Assembly (NCBI GenBank): GCA_002492075.1 | Contig: DKXD01000027.1 | Coordinates: 1-13,534 of the forward strand | DNA from: Ruminococcaceae bacterium UBA7135 | Lineage (GTDB): Bacteria; Bacillota; Clostridia; Oscillospirales; Ruminococcaceae | Direction: 5' to 3' | DNA length: 13,534 nucleotides | In this document: one piece after another, positions 13,315 through 13,534 of the stretch | Position numbering within the stretch: position 1 is the stretch's first letter | Layout: every line of letters starts with the position of its first letter | Notes under the pieces: generated by a model | The model's input: the letters and a program-made list of their open reading frames with translations, nothing else | Databases searched by the model: none | Told to the model about the DNA's origin: nothing | Program-made: the position numbers and the translations under genes

Positions 13315-13534
13315 GATAACGCTCGCGGTGAAAGTATATGGGCACAACTGTTTTATTTTCGCGGACGCAAGCCCGAAAATTACACGATAGAGAAGTTGAA
13401 AACGCTTATATGGCGGTACTTCATAAGCTATTGGAACAATCGGCAAATCTGTTCGGCGATATTATGCTGCGTTAAATGCTGCCGCGTGACGCAGCAGTAT
13501 TTAAAAAGCGCCAATGAGCAACCTCTTAATTATA
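13315..13534 (+). pseudogene. IS3-family transposase (OrfB) C-terminal remnant
   Basis: Frame from 13315: DNARGESIWAQLF keeps the last Glu of the DDE catalytic triad (family DNARCESFWAR). TIEKLKTLIWRYFISYWNNR follows, the usual OrfB C terminus. The first two Asp residues and the HTH-linker part are missing, so it cannot be active. The frame stays open to the window edge, but the last ~25 codons (after about CSAIL) no longer look like the family. Confidence 0.72.

Larger units (their letters stand above)
12969..13534 (+). mobile_element. Decayed IS3-family element (to window end)
   Basis: This 3' region has no intact gene. A TTGACA at 12969 with an AT-rich box about 15-17 bases later may be the old element's promoter. 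Behind it lie an OrfA relic and the tail of OrfB, separated by only about 85 bases instead of most of OrfB, so an internal deletion has occurred. Terminal inverted repeats and target duplication could not be identified; the right end may lie outside the window. Confidence 0.75.

Noticed and set aside
12904..13446. Minus-strand open frames across the 3' region
   Set aside because: They run antisense to clear IS3 OrfA and OrfB motifs and show no domain or RBS of their own.
1..13534. CRISPR array, tRNA, rRNA or riboswitch
   Set aside because: No regularly spaced direct repeats, cloverleaf-like segments or conserved riboswitch cores (including FMN type) were seen in the intergenic regions.

Overview
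The window looks like a chromosomal stretch from a low-to-mid GC Firmicute, probably a gut-type Clostridia/Oscillospirales relative. The basis is strong AGGAGG-type ribosome binding sites, consensus sigma-A promoters, lipoproteins with Ser/Asn-rich tethers, and Fe-ADH, aldo/keto reductase and flavodoxin families typical of that group. The organism call is inference; no rRNA or marker gene is present.

Layout. On the minus strand at the left lie the 5' part of an iron-containing alcohol dehydrogenase (1-350, cut by the window edge) and a secreted lipoprotein esterase (589-1812). A LysR-type regulator (1976-2875) is divergent from the esterase. To its right is a plus-strand operon (2958-8519): lipoprotein alpha/beta hydrolase, Fe-ADH, two lipoprotein flavodoxins, an aldo/keto reductase broken by an in-frame stop, and a flavin-reductase-like split-barrel protein. 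A second plus-strand operon (8698-12963) holds an intact AKR5-type aldo/keto reductase, a third lipoprotein flavodoxin, a third lipoprotein alpha/beta hydrolase, a DUF4405/cytochrome-b-like membrane protein with paired histidines, and an ApbE-family lipoprotein. The last ~530 bases hold a decayed IS3-family element.

The most striking result is regulatory. Four transcription units (ADH, esterase, first operon, second operon) start with the same promoter design: an imperfect palindrome of the type TATNACCYNNRGGTATA, a -35 region reading ACTTCC, a 17-bp spacer and a TATAAT-like -10. In all four the palindrome centre lies exactly 29.5 bp from the outer edge of the -35 hexamer, that is near -65, the usual recognition site of LysR activators. 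The esterase operator also sits just upstream of a perfect TTGACA-N17-TATAAT promoter for the LysR gene, so autoregulation is likely. The locus therefore reads as one self-contained LysR regulon.

How the genes may work together (inference). Seven products are predicted lipoproteins: three different alpha/beta hydrolases, three flavodoxins and ApbE. Together with the histidine-bearing membrane protein they suggest an extracytoplasmic flavin-based redox module, with ApbE either attaching FMN or releasing FMN from FAD. The cytoplasmic Fe-ADHs, AKRs and split-barrel flavoprotein would reduce aldehydes, ketones or quinones. A plausible theme is surface hydrolysis of esters followed by reduction or detoxification of the reactive products, switched on by the LysR protein. 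The inducer and substrates cannot be read from the sequence.
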